From: Thermocladium modestius JCM 10088
GTDB taxonomy: Archaea > Thermoproteota > Thermoprotei > Thermoproteales > Thermocladiaceae
DNA: 64,000 nucleotides
Direction of reading: 5' to 3'
NCBI GenBank assembly: GCA_001315925.1
Contig: BBBF01000001.1
Coordinates: 1-64,000 of the forward strand
The notes below the pieces were generated by a model. That model searched no databases and was not told where the DNA came from. It worked only from the letters and a program-made list of their open reading frames with translations. A program made the translations under genes and the position numbers. Each line of letters begins with the position of its first letter. Position 1 is the first letter of the stretch. Shown in pieces: positions 10,386-21,728 of this stretch.

Positions 10386-11375
10386 GTGAGCATAAAGGAT
10401 ATAGCCGCTGCGTATGAAATGATAGAGAAGAGAGATATACGGACTTTGATGGTAATGGAGATCTTGCATAAGCATTATGAATATGTCCCCCCCATCGATA
10501 AACTGGTCCGATGGTTAGGTTGGGATGAGGGTTCAGTTCGCGAATCACTCAAGCGATTAAATAAATTCTCATTGGTATCTCGCGAAGGGGGGGGAGTAGG
10601 CTATAGGCTGACGTATGGAGGATACGATATGCTTGCGATTCATGCGTTGGCCAAGAAAGGGATAATAGAGTCGCTATCACCGTCACCAATTGGGACAGGA
10701 AAGGAGTCTGATGTATATGCTGCTAGGACTGTTACGGGCAAAGACGTGGTGGTGAAGCTTCATAGATTAGGACGGACCAGCTTCAGGAATGTGAGGCGAT
10801 ACAGATTATGGGTGGGCAAACATCGTCACATATCTTGGCTTTATGAGTCCAGAATATCGGCTCACATGGAGTATATAGCATTAAGGGGGGGAGTCTACAA
10901 GGCTGGGGGGGCCAATGTGCCAAAACCCATATCTGTCAATAGGCATGCGGTGGTGATGAGCTACATAGACGGATATAGGCTGGTTGATGCTCAAGTAGAT
11001 GATCCTGTTGAGACGTGGAAGAGCATTATGGAATCCGTGGGAGTAGCCTTCGATGCGGGATACATACATGGGGGGGATCTAAGCGAGTTCAACATAATGA
11101 TCTCCGAGAAGCCCTTCTTGATAGATTGGCCTCAATGGGTTCCAACCACATTAATTAATAGCATTGAATATTTTGTAAGGGACATGAATTCCCTGTCTCT
11201 GTTCTTTGCAAAGCGATTTGATTATAGGCCAGACATTGATGATATAATCCATGAATATGAGAATAGGCTAAAGAATAGAACATTAAGGAACCCAGATGAT
11301 GTATATAGCGAAATACTGGATGAATTGATCCATATAATGGATGAGGAAACTGAAATATCGGAGAAAAAAGTCTAA
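10386..11375 (+). CDS. rio2: RIO2 serine/threonine protein kinase
   Basis: This 329-residue atypical kinase acts in maturation of the small ribosomal subunit. Residues 1-90 form the RIO2 winged-helix domain. The kinase domain has a P-loop (IGTGKESDVYAA), the ATP lysine in VVVKLHR, a hinge in VVMSYIDGYRL, the catalytic loop near residue 230 and the metal-binding LIDWPQW. The catalytic loop reads HGGDLSEFN, where the family has HGDLSEFN. The extra Gly comes from a run of seven G at 11070-11076. Similar extra Gly or Pro residues occur in EYVPPID, LRGGVYKAGGANVP and SREGGG. The frame is intact. GTG start, with TATA (atttaaat) about 30 nt upstream. Confidence 0.88.
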   Translation: MSIKDIAAAYEMIEKRDIRTLMVMEILHKHYEYVPPIDKLVRWLGWDEGSVRESLKRLNKFSLVSREGGGVGYRLTYGGYDMLAIHALAKKGIIESLSPSPIGTGKESDVYAARTVTGKDVVVKLHRLGRTSFRNVRRYRLWVGKHRHISWLYESRISAHMEYIALRGGVYKAGGANVPKPISVNRHAVVMSYIDGYRLVDAQVDDPVETWKSIMESVGVAFDAGYIHGGDLSEFNIMISEKPFLIDWPQWVPTTLINSIEYFVRDMNSLSLFFAKRFDYRPDIDDIIHEYENRLKNRTLRNPDDVYSEILDELIHIMDEETEISEKKV

Positions 11376-11563
11376 TATTTGTTGTCATGTAATCTTTTAA
11401 TTTATGGGAATGGTACTAAAATCATGTAGGTCTAATTCCAGAAGGGAGGGCTCCTTATAGCGAGGCCTTTATTATTAAACTGTAATCACGCGGGGGGGCT
11501 TAAATTATAGGGCTGGTCCGATTCAAGTAATATTAATAATGTCGTGACCGGGGGGGTCTCATT

Positions 11564-11661
11564 ATGGTTGGAAGTGTGATGGTCGCCCTACTGGCTAGGA
11601 CATATCGCAGGCAGCATCTCAGTCATGGATCCCTCACAACAAGCTCTAATGGTTGGTGATT
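11564..11661 (+). CDS. Possible very small protein upstream of 11664
   Basis: A weak candidate of about 32 residues starts with ATG at 11564 and, with one frame slip near 11610, ends in SISVMDPSQQALMVGD just before the next start (tga atg). The tight junction suggests an operon partner. There is no recognisable family, and the slip makes the call uncertain. Confidence 0.25.
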
Positions 11662-11663
11662 GA

Positions 11664-11922
11664 ATGCAAGGTCAGCCCGATGAAATAGTGGTAATAACTG
11701 AGGAGTGGGACATCAATTTCAGGGAATTATCGATTGCTTGCAATGCCTTGGGATCTAAGTGCAAGATGTTGTCGCTGGACTCGCCTGAGGCGCTGGACCT
11801 ATTATTGAGGTATGGAGCCAAGGACTCCATGGTCAAGATACCACTTATATTATGTAGAAGCGGGGACCTCCATAACCAAGATAACCGTTAAGGAATTCTT
11901 GGACTTAACCAAGTATAAATGA
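11664..11922 (+). CDS. Small hypothetical protein (frame broken)
   Basis: The product is about 86 residues. The first 60 (DEIVVITEEWDINFRELSIA ...) alternate strand and helix. One slip near 11855 leads into a tail ending ITVKEFLDLTKYK. The pattern resembles a small thioredoxin-like or Rossmann-like fold, but there is no CxxC motif, and I do not recognise the family. Confidence 0.45.
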
Positions 11923-12020
11923 TTAGGCTGATAATCAGGACTTCTTCGAGCTAATTCAATGAGTAATTTAGGAATTTAGCATGTGAAGGCCTATGGATTC
12001 CATCAATGTATAGAAGCGCC

Positions 12021-12459
12021 TTACTTGAGCGGTTTTAGGAATAGGACTTTGCCGTATTTATTTAGCTCATCTTTTATTAGAGGAAGGGGGGGAAAATCAT
12101 TCTCGCTCTTGAACCCTGCTATTCTGGCATCTTCCTCCGTCAATCTGATATAGCCTTGATCAAACCTTATTGTTGCCTCCTTAGATCCAAATACCACCTT
12201 GAACTTAACCTTGTTATTGTATAATATGCTGGCCAGATCCTTAACCGTTTTTACCTGCTTGGGAGTGGGTTTTCCCCCTAGGTCTTCTCTTCTTCAGCTC
12301 GCCCAGCTCCTTCTCGTTCAGCTCGCCCTTTATTATGCCCTTGACCTTAGTAACCCGGGCGGCCCCCCCATCTTGATCATAACCGATAACCTCTATATTA
12401 TTTACAGCATCCAATCTACCCAGCAGCTCCTCCAGGTAAATCCTATCCTCGGCGCTCAT
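12021..12459 (-). CDS. Hypothetical protein, about 145 residues (frame broken)
   Basis: It starts MSAEDRIYLEELLGRLDAV, has a linker rich in Lys, Arg and Glu, then, after one slip at a G5 run near 12275, a compact C-terminal domain (VKTVKDLASILYNNKVKFKV ... TEEDARIAGFKSEND) ending in KYGKVLFLKPLK. The seven-base run near 12087 is in frame and encodes Pro-Pro. I do not recognise the family. Composition and continuity across the slip support a real gene. Confidence 0.5.
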
Positions 12460-12991
12460 TTAGTTAATATTTGCTAGTTAACGATTTATAAATATTGATA
12501 AACTAAAGCCGCGGTTCCATACAGCGATTACCCCCCCTCGCGAATTAGCATCTTACGGTGAGGATTCCATCTCTCGGAGTAGTTTCAATCCATCTTAGGA
12601 GGAGGGATTATGGTGGGCTTGCTCTGTCCTAGGGAACATGGCTCAACGCTTATAATAGAGACGAGGCATTGTTTTAGCCTTCACCATAAAAAACCTCCTG
12701 TAGGGGGGGATTATTCGTTCCCTGCCGCGGATGAGGATACGTTAGGATTAATGCTAATATGGCGGTGCTTCTCGGCTGAATCATCCTTTTTAATCGGCAT
12801 GAAGGGCCCAGCAATGCGTGTTAGCATGTCAAATGTGGTCTTCCATAAGATATCGTTAATGCTCTGTTGCCTCCACGATAAATCGATGCGAGTCGGAAGG
12901 CATGGCCCTCCTTAATTCGCGGCTTCATGCGTAACTCCATATGCTAGATTTGACAATAAAAAATATATAGGGATATATTTGAGCATTACCC
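12460..12991. other. Gene-poor interval with a possible small gene and the CoA-transferase promoter
   Basis: On the minus strand, 12711-12903 can encode about 63 residues with one slip near 12860 (MPSDSHRFIVEAT, then SINDILWKTTFDMLTRIAG), after a Shine-Dalgarno-like aaggaggg. A second minus-strand ATG near 12690 follows aggagg but stops after 14 codons. On the plus strand, a TATA region (aaaaaatatatagg, about 12958-12971) precedes the CoA-transferase start by roughly 25 nt. I see no other supported feature. Confidence 0.35.
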
Positions 12992-14013
12992 ATGGACATG
13001 GTAAAGGGAGAGGGCAGCACAGTCTGTTGGAGCGATCCCGATGATATGCGGGAATGGTTTGCAGCCAAGGATAAGGGACTCAAGGATAAGGTAATGGACC
13101 TAAAGGATGCTGTTAAGACATTCATAAAGCCGGGGAATTCATTGATGTTTGGAGGCTTCGGTTATGTTAGGACCCCCCCCGTTGCATTCGCTCATGAGAT
13201 GATCAGACAAGGAGTCACCGGCCTCAAGTTATTGATGGTGCCGGATAATTACATATATGGACTGTTATTGCTGGCCGGCGTATCCAATGAGGTGGAATTG
13301 GCGTTCACGGCATCGTTGGAGGTGCGGGGATTACTGAGGGGGGGGATAAGACGGCTATTCGAGACAGGCAAGGTTCGCGTTCTCTCTGAGTGGTCCTTGG
13401 GAAGCTTTCAATGGAGGTTAAGGGCTGCTGCTATGGGTATTCCATGGACCCCCCCAATTAGATCATTGCTTGGAAGCGATACGTTCCGTAAGAGCGCGGC
13501 CATGCAAATGGTGGATCCCATGACTAATAAGCCCATCACCATGGTTCCTGCTTGCTGGCCAGACGTGGCAGTCGTACACGTGCATAAGGCAGATAAATAC
13601 GGAAATTCCCAGATAATAGGTCCATTGATGGCCGACTTCAACTTGGTTAGAGCAGCAAAGAACTTAATCATAGTTGCGGAGGAATTGGTATCACCGGAAC
13701 ATATAAGAGAAGAGCCGTGGCTAACCACTATACCGCACTTCCTAGTGGATGCCGTGGTGGTTCAACCATATGGAGCGCATCCCACTTTGATGCCGACGAA
13801 GTATTATTGGGACGAGGACCACCTCTTCGAATTCCTTAAGGTCACGGAAACGGAGGAGGGGGGGCTAGGGCCTATATCAAGAAATATATACTGGATACCA
13901 CGGATTACTGGAATTACTTGGAAACTAAGGTAGGCATAAAGAAAATAAAGGAACTAGAGGATATAGAGGAGGGATTTATGGAGCCTCAATATCCATGGGT
14001 GAATAGAAAATGA
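12992..14013 (+). CDS. Family I CoA-transferase, alpha subunit (frame broken at 3' end)
   Basis: The protein resembles glutaconate/3-oxoacid CoA-transferase alpha subunits, which move CoA between carboxylic acids. Visible features are an N-terminal AVKTFIKPGNSLMFGGFGY segment and the conserved central WPDVAVVHVHKADKYGNSQI followed by AAKNLIIVAEELV. A slip at the run of seven G at 13858-13864 exchanges the last part. The corrected tail reads ARAYIKKYILDTTDYW and ends with MEPQYPWVNRK, overlapping the beta-subunit ATG by four bases (atga). The physiological substrate cannot be told from sequence alone. Confidence 0.75.
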
Positions 14014-14785
14014 ACTTCACCAGAACCGAACTAATGGCTATTGCGGCGGCTAGGATGATAGCTAAGTCCCAAGCCAAAACTATATTCGTGGGAACAGGCC
14101 TACCGTTGTTGGCGGCCACCTTGGCGGCTAGGCTTTACATGCACGATATAACGCTTATATACGAATCGGGCGGCATATCGCACGCTCCCAAATACTTGCC
14201 TATATCTGTCGCCGATACTAGGACATATAAGGGTGGATTTATGACCACGACAATGGATTATGTTATGTCGCTGGCGGCAACTGGCCGCGTGGATTTAGGT
14301 CTACTTGGAGGTGCGCAGATAGATCAGTACGGGAACCTAAACACGACGGTTATAGGCACTTGGGAGAAACCCACGGTTAGGTTGCCGGGAAGCGGGGGTG
14401 CAAATGAGGTCGGCTCCCTCTCCAATAAGGTCATGATAATAATGCGGCAGGATAAGCGAAAATTCGTGCCTAAGGTGGACTTCATTACGACTCCTGGCTG
14501 GCTGAGCGGGGGGGCGATTCCAGGAACGAGGTTGGCCTGCCGCGCTTATCTGGTCCATGGATGGTCATTACTCAGTTGGGATTATATGACTTCAATGGGA
14601 GGAACAAGAGGATGAGGCTTATAGCAATGATGCCGGGCGTTACGTTGGAGGACATACAGGCAAATAGTGGTTTCGAGATAGAGGTTTCGGATAAAGTGGG
14701 AACCGTATGCGATCCAACGGAGGAGGAGGTGAAGATATTAAGGGACATCGATAAGTACAAGATATTAACAGGAAAGGAAGACTAA
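14010..14785 (+). CDS. Family I CoA-transferase, beta subunit (frame broken)
   Basis: This is the partner of the preceding subunit, about 257 residues. It shows TIFVGTGLPLLAATLA, LIYESGGISHAPKYLPIS (the region of the glutaconate CoA-transferase B active-site glutamate), VDLGLLGGAQIDQYGNLN and GSGGANEVG. A slip near 14535, outside any long run, joins to MVITQLGLYDFNGRNKRMRL and the C-terminal MPGVTLEDIQANSGFE. The four-base overlap with the alpha subunit implies translational coupling. Confidence 0.75.
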
Positions 14786-15010
14786 AATGGCGGGTCGCCT
14801 TTTGAGGCCCTCCAGACTTAGTTTGCCCTTTATGAATAATTACTTGTCAAAGTAAAGCGAGTAATGCCGTTCCACGATATTCTCCACTAGGGCTCACGCT
14901 ATCTATAAGATGCCGTATCTCCATGCTTGCCTCCAGTTCCTTGTCCTTGCTTAATGAATAGTAACCCTTAAGACCCAGGATTTTTCCCTCCTCGTAAGTT
15001 GGAGGTAAGA
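14786..15010. other. Intergenic region before the G1P dehydrogenase gene
   Basis: On the minus strand, 14847-14997 has an open frame (EEGKILGLKGYYSLSKDKEL ...) without a convincing start, perhaps a gene remnant. On the plus strand, a Shine-Dalgarno-like ggaggt (15001-15006) sits five bases before the ATG at 15011. Nothing else is evident. Confidence 0.3.
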
Positions 15011-16068
<1,058 letters not shown>

Positions 16069-16112
16069 TTCCTATTATTAATCGGGTCCTCAAGCCAGCA
16101 AATAGGCAGGCC

Positions 16113-16466
16113 TTACCGCCGCATTTGGGTTGGCGAGGAGCGGTTATGGAATCGCTTAGTTAATGAGCCTAGAAAACTAGTAGCCTCATCCGGCTTATCC
16201 TTGGACATTCTCCATATATCCAAGGACTCATCCACTACGTACATTATTGACTTGGATTTAGAAGTCTTGGCTTTTCTCTCTATTTTTATCACCCTCTCGC
16301 CGGCCAGCTTGCTGAGCAGCCTAGCTGCCTTCAATATATTCTTGTGCCGTTCATCGAGGCCCGCTACCCTGACGAGCACGGTTGCCTTCAAGGTTAACTT
16401 GCGTCCCTTGCTCCTCCTTATCAACTCCACTATAGCCTTGGTTATCTTGTCCTCCATGTCCTCCAT
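16113..16466 (-). CDS. Small basic protein, possible winged helix
   Basis: The 117-residue protein is rich in Lys and Arg. Helices (DKITKAIVELIRRSKGRKLT, LKAARLLSKLAGERVIKIER) are followed by a strand-turn-strand (KSKSIMYVVDESLDIW), which suggests a winged-helix DNA-binding fold. The family is not recognised. The frame is intact and the gene is convergent with egsA. Confidence 0.45.
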   Translation of the reverse strand: MEDMEDKITKAIVELIRRSKGRKLTLKATVLVRVAGLDERHKNILKAARLLSKLAGERVIKIERKAKTSKSKSIMYVVDESLDIWRMSKDKPDEATSFLGSLTKRFHNRSSPTQMRR

Positions 16467-16496
16467 GGCTACTCACCTATCATCCTTGGTATATTT

Positions 16497-17569
16497 CTAG
16501 CAAAGGGGGGGGTATATTATTCCTTTCTCTGTAATTATGCCCGTGACGTATTTGGGCGGTGTTGGATCGAACACCGGGTTATAAACGGGCACACCCTCCA
16601 CGGTTATGGGCACACCTCGTATTTTCCTGACCTCGTCCGGATCCCTCTCCTCTATTATCACCTCATCTACTTTGCTTTTCATGTCGAACGTAGATGATGG
16701 AGCCAATGCATAGAATGGTATGCCGAATTCATGGGCTATGATGGCCTCCTTCATGGTTCCTATCTTATTAAACACGTGGCCATCCCTCAGTATCCTATCC
16801 GCTCCAACCATCACGCTATTCACCATGCCCTTATACATCACCAATCCCACCGCTGTATCCGTTATGAGGGTAGTCTGTATTCCCTCCACCATTAATTCGT
16901 AGACGGTTAATCGGGCGCCTTGTAGCATGGACGAGTTTCAGGGGCTATCATGGATACCTCGATGCCCAAAGCGTGTGCTATCTTGATGGGGGCGGTGGCG
17001 GTTCCGAGTCCAGTGCCGGTGGCTAGGCCGCCTGCATTGCATTGAGTTAGGATCGTATCTCCTTCGTTTATTTTCTCCAGTCCATATAACCCCCCCATTG
17101 CTATTTCAGCATTATATTCCTCGTCGAATATAGCCTCGGCCTCCTTTATCAGGAGTTCCCTCAATTGCGCGGGTGTTTTGGCGTCTCCATTGTTGGATAG
17201 ATCCATTGCTTTTTTCACCATTCTGTTAGTGGCCCATGCTAGGTTAACTGCAGTGGGCCTAGCTGCATCTAGGACTACCTTGGCCTTCCTCAGCGCCTCC
17301 AATGCGTCGTTTAAGGTGGATAAGGATCCATTGAAAAGAGCTAGGACCATACCGTACGCCGCCGTTATTCCTATAGCGGGCGCGCCCCCCCTGACCTTCA
17401 TTGTACGTATTGCATCTGCCGTGGCCTCGGGGGTGGTCAGCGTAACGTATGTGGTTTCAAAGGGTAGCTTGGATTGATCTAGCAATATCAGATGGCCATT
17501 ATGGTTCCACTCTATGGGTTTTACCTTGGGCTTATATAAATGTCTTATATCCTCTATAGATGGCTTCAT
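16497..17569 (-). CDS. mtnA: S-methyl-5-thioribose-1-phosphate isomerase / eIF2B-like (frame broken)
   Basis: The joined product of about 357 residues carries the MtnA/aIF2B signature: [31 protein letters not shown] with the catalytic cysteine in TQCNAGG, then after a slip [34 protein letters not shown] and [19 protein letters not shown]. It isomerises methylthioribose-1-phosphate in methionine salvage. In archaea, close relatives act on ribose-1,5-bisphosphate, so AMP metabolism is an alternative. The slip near 16923 is in a short C run (PETRP-MLQG). The RGGAPAIG motif is normal. Confidence 0.8.
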
Positions 17570-17641
17570 GAATGCACCGACTCTTTATTTCTCAGCTATT
17601 TTTAAGGTTTCTCCACAATTGTGGGCATCATTGACGAATAA

Positions 17642-18260
17642 TTATTTGCCTCCAGCCGATATAAATAATTTATATATTAATGCCAATAAGCGTAACTTTC
17701 TAAGTGATGCATCCTTCACATTAAATGCTTGTCTAATAGATGCCATTAATTTATTACAATCATCTGTTTGTAGTTTATGACATATGCAGTCCACATCGCT
17801 GCACTCCACCAATGCATTTATTATATCTGGATGAATGTTACCCTGCATTGCCACCTTCACGGGTTCCATTAACTCCATTGTAAATTGATACAATGAATCC
17901 ATTATGGCTAGTCTCAACTCATCAATTCCCATCACAACGGATTCGGCCAGGTTAATCACCTTCACTCCCAACTCGCTTGCCAATTGAGATGCAGAATCGT
18001 TTGAAAAGCCTCTTGCGACTATCATGGGCTTTACCCCCCCCAACACGACGGAATTCACATATGCTTGCCTCACACCGCTCACATCTATTTTCCCTGCCTT
18101 AACTTCTACTGCATATTTAGTACCCGCGGCGTCGGAAACCAATAGATCGACCTCCCCCCACCTCCACGCCGCCTGACTCGATCTTAACCCTGCTTCCTAA
18201 AATCGAATATCCCAGGTCGACCAGGAGCGATGCAACGTAATCCTCAAATCTTTCTCCCAT
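17642..18260 (-). CDS. RecB-family (PD-D/ExK) predicted endonuclease, frame broken
   Basis: The N-terminus MGERFEDYVASLLVDLGYSI leads, after correcting one base, into the nuclease core G(E)VDLLVSDAAGTKYAVEVKAG, which has the D...ExK pattern of restriction-endonuclease-like folds. This matches the archaeal COG4998 group of predicted RecB-like nucleases; no function is established. A C-terminal helical region has a cysteine cluster (CSDVDCICHKL). The break is at a six-base run at 18153-18158, where five restores GEVDLL. A TATA-like gcttaaac lies about 30 nt upstream of the ATG at 18260. Confidence 0.65.
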
Positions 18261-18536
18261 GGATCAATGTATCCACGAGGAACGGTTTAAGCTTTATCGT
18301 GCTGGTAATCGAGACGGCGGCTTCTTCGCTTATAGCTCCTTTACGTGGAGGCAATGCTCGAAAAACCTACATTTTAAAGCACAATAGCTGGACTCAGTGC
18401 ATTGGGGGGCCATGAATGTTGACTGGAGGCAGGTAAGGAAGCTTGTTTGGCCATCAATTTCATTCGTTTTATGCATTACGTGGCGGCTACAAAATGCTAA
18501 ATGTTTTTAAAATGCCAAAGGGGGGGCGATATTTTA

Positions 18537-19361
18537 GTGAGCATAAATATCAAGTCAATCCTAGAGGACGTGGGAAAAGGCGCCGCATCCCTAATCATGA
18601 GTAAATCCACAGATCCATCTTATAAGACCATTATAAAGGAAAAGAAAAATGACGTTACCAGGAGAATAGATTGGGAAGTTGAGGATTACTTGATAGATAG
18701 CTTGAGAAAACATGATGTGCCGGCCGTTATATTGACTGAGGAACGGGATTTAGTTAAGATAAGTAGCGATCCATCATATTTATTTGTTGTTGATCCATTG
18801 GATGGATCGCTCAACTTCGTGATGGATATACCCTTTTATTCGGTCTCCATAGGGGTGGCAAAGTACTCCGGCGATCCCAGGATGTCGGATTTAATTGCTG
18901 GAATAATAATAGATGTGCAGCGCGATGCCTATTATTATGCAGAGAAGGGAAAGGGCATATTCGTTAAGGGCAATACCGTCAAACCGCTCGGCGAGGCGTT
19001 GGATAAGCCATAGCATCGATCTATATGGAGCCATCCATTAGCATGGATATGTTCTCCAAGATAAAGAAAATATACGAGTTATTGGGCACGTTTAAGGTAA
19101 GGACCCTGGGCTCCTCCAGCCTAGAGGCAACGCTCGCGTCATTCGGCAGGTTCCTTTTATTCATGGATATACGAAACAAGCTGAGGATATTCGATATAGC
19201 CGCTGCCTACGTGATAGCCAAGGAATTGCGCGTACATTATTAATCCATTGAATGGTTCGTTGGATGATCTGGGCATTTTAAAACAACCCCCCCACATAAA
19301 TATATTGGTGACGCAAAGCAAGAAAGTGATGGATACAGTAATCGCTGCATTTAAAGAGTGA
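18537..19361 (+). CDS. Inositol-monophosphatase / fructose-1,6-bisphosphatase family phosphatase (frame broken)
   Basis: Metal-binding motifs are ILTEERD, DPLDGSLNF and the C-terminal RIFDIAAAYVIAKE. GSSSLE precedes the last, as in IMPase-fold phosphatases. Archaeal members hydrolyse inositol-1-phosphate or fructose-1,6-bisphosphate; the substrate is not decided here. The GTG at 18537 is preferred because tttttaaaa lies about 28 nt upstream. Slips near 19013 and 19240 extend the product to a tail reading NPLNGSLDDLGILKQPPHIN and ending at 19361, about 275 residues, normal for the family. The C7 run near 19290 is in frame in the tail. Confidence 0.75.
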
Positions 19362-19520
19362 CGGAAGATTAGTTATTTTTCATTTATGGAGCCCACGAAT
19401 ACGTGCACGTTGATTTATATAAATCGGTCAAAGTAATTTAACCGTTGCTCGGAATAGTGTGTCTGTTGATCTAGAATTATTGCGAATTACCCTTTAAAAT
19501 TCAGTGGATCATTGATTTTC

Positions 19521-19787
19521 ATGGTCAATTCAATAGATCATAGCTGCCCGAACTGTGGAGGTCCCTTATCGTTGAACATAAAAAACAACTTGATATTAAT
19601 AGGCTGTCCTAATTGTAAGGTGGTGGTCTTCACGTCAAAGGTGGTCGTGATGAAGGAGGCCCAGGATAGATATGGCTCCAATAGCTTCGACGCCATCATG
19701 GCAATACTCTACGATAAATACATACATGGACTTAGAAGGGTTTTGAGCAGAAGGGAAGCCGCGGGCGAAATCATTAAGAGCAAGTAA
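19521..19787 (+). CDS. Small zinc-ribbon protein
   Basis: The 88-residue product has two CxxC knuckles (SCPNCGGPL and GCPNCKVV) separated by about 19 residues, so it should bind one zinc. A helical tail (SFDAIMAILYDKYIHGLRR) may contact a partner. ATG at 19521 fits a TATA box (ctttaaaat) about 25 nt upstream better than the in-frame TTG nine bases earlier. The SWIM-finger gene follows 28 nt later, perhaps in the same transcript. Confidence 0.55.
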   Translation: MVNSIDHSCPNCGGPLSLNIKNNLILIGCPNCKVVVFTSKVVVMKEAQDRYGSNSFDAIMAILYDKYIHGLRRVLSRREAAGEIIKSK

Positions 19788-19814
19788 ATCTAACTCGCAG
19801 AGGCTGATCTAGGC

Positions 19815-20257
19815 GTGGGCGATAAGGATGGGGATACTAGGTTGAAGGAATTCTTGGTGATTCTATCGCGAAGGATAGGATATAGATTATCGAGATTGAT
19901 AGATATAGCGGAGTATGCAGGTGAAGCGGAGGTGATCGAGGTGAAGGAAGGTGATGGAAAGATATATGGGATACGGCTCAGGTTTAAATCGGAGACAAGA
20001 GATGATGTGTTCCATTACGCCTTGGTGGGAAGATATGGAGCTAAATGCACGTGCGAGGCCAATACTTTGGGGAATGAGCTGTGCAAGCACATAGTGCTGG
20101 GTTAATAATAATGGAAGCCATAAGCCTGGGCAAATACGGCAAGGATATCGACATAGATGAGATGAAATGGCTGGAGAGCCATGGAGATGCTCAGAGACGC
20201 GGAGTTCAGAACCCTGGTACTTCATCAAATATCAGTGATGGCGGTCCTCCACACTAG
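19815..20257 (+). CDS. SWIM zinc-finger protein (frame broken)
   Basis: The central CTCEANTLGNELCKHIVLG matches the SWIM finger pattern CxCx(n)CxH, found in proteins that bind DNA or partner proteins. The N-terminal part (RLKEFLVILSRRIGYRLSRL, then AEVIEVKEGDG and YGIRLRF) resembles other short archaeal SWIM proteins. After a slip near 20100, the tail continues as IMEAISLGKYGKDIDIDEMK and reaches a stop at 20257. GTG start. Confidence 0.55.
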
Positions 20258-20546
20258 TCCCCCCCACTCAAAGACGCCCAGCATTCTCGTGGGGGGGCTG
20301 TATCGGGGGGGATGCCCAGCAAGCACGGTTAATTTGGCTTAAATGGGAGGAGTATTTTAACTTTGACTTGATAATTCAATTATTATCGCGCCTTGACTCC
20401 AGCATTAGATTGATTCATGAACGGGGTGGTTCAAAGCCTTGTCGTTTTAGCGAGGAGTAGCGTGCGACTAATTCCTACGCTAAGGCTGCTTGCCAAGCGC
20501 CGCCAGGCATAGCATCGCTTATTAATCGGGTGGAGAAGTAGGGCAG
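20258..20546. other. Intergenic region without a supported gene
   Basis: It contains three G/C runs of six or more within 45 bases (20258-20310), then AT-rich sequence with tattttaac. I see no open frame, RNA structure or repeat that I can support. Confidence 0.4.
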
Positions 20547-21442
20547 ATGCATGTAAATGTTGTTACCATAGGGGGGGATTACAGCATTAATGCGGAGTTA
20601 GCCAAGAAATCATCATCGACTGATATAACGATATATCACAGGAGAATAGATGATGATGTTATAACCCTAATAGAGCCCACCAAGTACCCGGAAAAATTCC
20701 AGCCCTTAATCAAGGCAATCGCCTATGCTGACGCAGCTATAGTTAATCCAGTCCGCATAGATTCTTCGCTTGCCGAGGCATTGATAACGTTAGACTTAAT
20801 GGGAATGAAAAATATAATCGTGGTATCCAATCATGAATCCATAAAACAAATAGCCGGTGATCTGGGCCGCAATTATAAATACATGGATATATATGATGCA
20901 TTAAGCGAATTAAGGCAAATAGATCCTACTCGATTGAGTGATTCCACGTTAGTTGTGGTGGATCAAGCATTCAACGTGAAGAGCGTTGGCACCGTAGTGC
21001 TTGGTTTCGTTAAGGGGGGGGCAAGGTCAGAGTACACGATAGATTGAAATTAATGCCGCGCAATATAGACGTAGAGGTCAGATCAATTCAGATCCAGGAT
21101 GTAAATTACGACGAAGCGGATTTGGGGGGGGTTCGGGTGGGATTGGCATTGAAGGGAGTGGATGTTGATGATATAGAGGAGGGAGATGTATTATGTAGTG
21201 ACTGTCATGCATCCAATTCGATTAGCGGTCCATTCATCGCCAATAAATATTTCAAGGAGGCTCAAGGACAGATGCATGCAGCTATAGGATCTAAAATACG
21301 CCCCCCCATAAAGACTATGAAACTGGAGGGTCAGAGTTCATTTGTGGAGCTGGACTCACCAATCACTGTAATCGGAAATAGAGCTGCCATAATGAAACTG
21401 GATGCTAAGCTTCCCAGAATAGCGGGAGCTATAATTTTGTGA
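20547..21442 (+). CDS. SelB/EF-Tu-like protein with degenerate GTPase domain (frame broken)
   Basis: After one slip at the run of eight G (21013-21020), the second half reads as EF-Tu/SelB domain 2: STLVVVDQAFNVKSVGTVVLG, VKGGKVRVHDRLKLMPRN, VEVRSIQIQDVNYDEADLGG, VGLALKGVDVDDIEEGDVLC, then a domain-3-like strand set. The first 130 residues look like a shrunken G domain: MHVNVVTIGGDYSINAEL stands where GHVDHGKT would be, and there is no DxxG or NKxD motif. It therefore probably cannot bind GTP normally. No selenoprotein gene is visible nearby, and the role is unknown. Confidence 0.6.
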
Positions 21443-21702
21443 ATGACTCCAAGGGAAGCCTCCCTTAATTAATTAAGTTGAAGATGAGATTCAAGTTTTA
21501 AGAATTGAAACGATTTGATTTTAAATTAATAAACGTTTATGTTATGGGTCCCAAAGGTTTATTGTCTCGCTTATAGGGTACATAGGCTTTCAGGGAAATG
21601 ACCTAATCGAGTTGGAAAGCTTTTTGATTTTCATTCTTATGATTGTAGGGTGGATTAGATATGATTGTATATTTGTGTTTTTGTTGCTACCAAGTAAAAT
21701 TT

Positions 21703-21728
21703 AAAAATAGGATAATTATCCTATTTTT
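21703..21728. promoter_or_regulatory. Perfect 26-bp palindrome, probable operator of the ABC importer
   Basis: The left half aaaaataggataa is followed directly by its exact reverse complement, ending one base before the ATG at 21729. The palindrome covers the expected transcription start and abuts the TATA-like aaatttaaaa. Its size and symmetry suit a dimeric metal-dependent repressor of the DtxR/MntR or Fur type; that assignment is inferred. Confidence 0.7.

Noticed and set aside
12610-12915. Plus-strand open frame of 101 codons
   Set aside because: Composition is poor (many Cys, His and Met), there is no promoter, and a minus-strand small frame with a Shine-Dalgarno sequence covers part of it.
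21500-21700. Riboswitch (for example cobalamin) upstream of the ABC importer
   Set aside because: No conserved riboswitch core is visible, the TATA box lies immediately before the ATG, and the palindrome explains regulation better.
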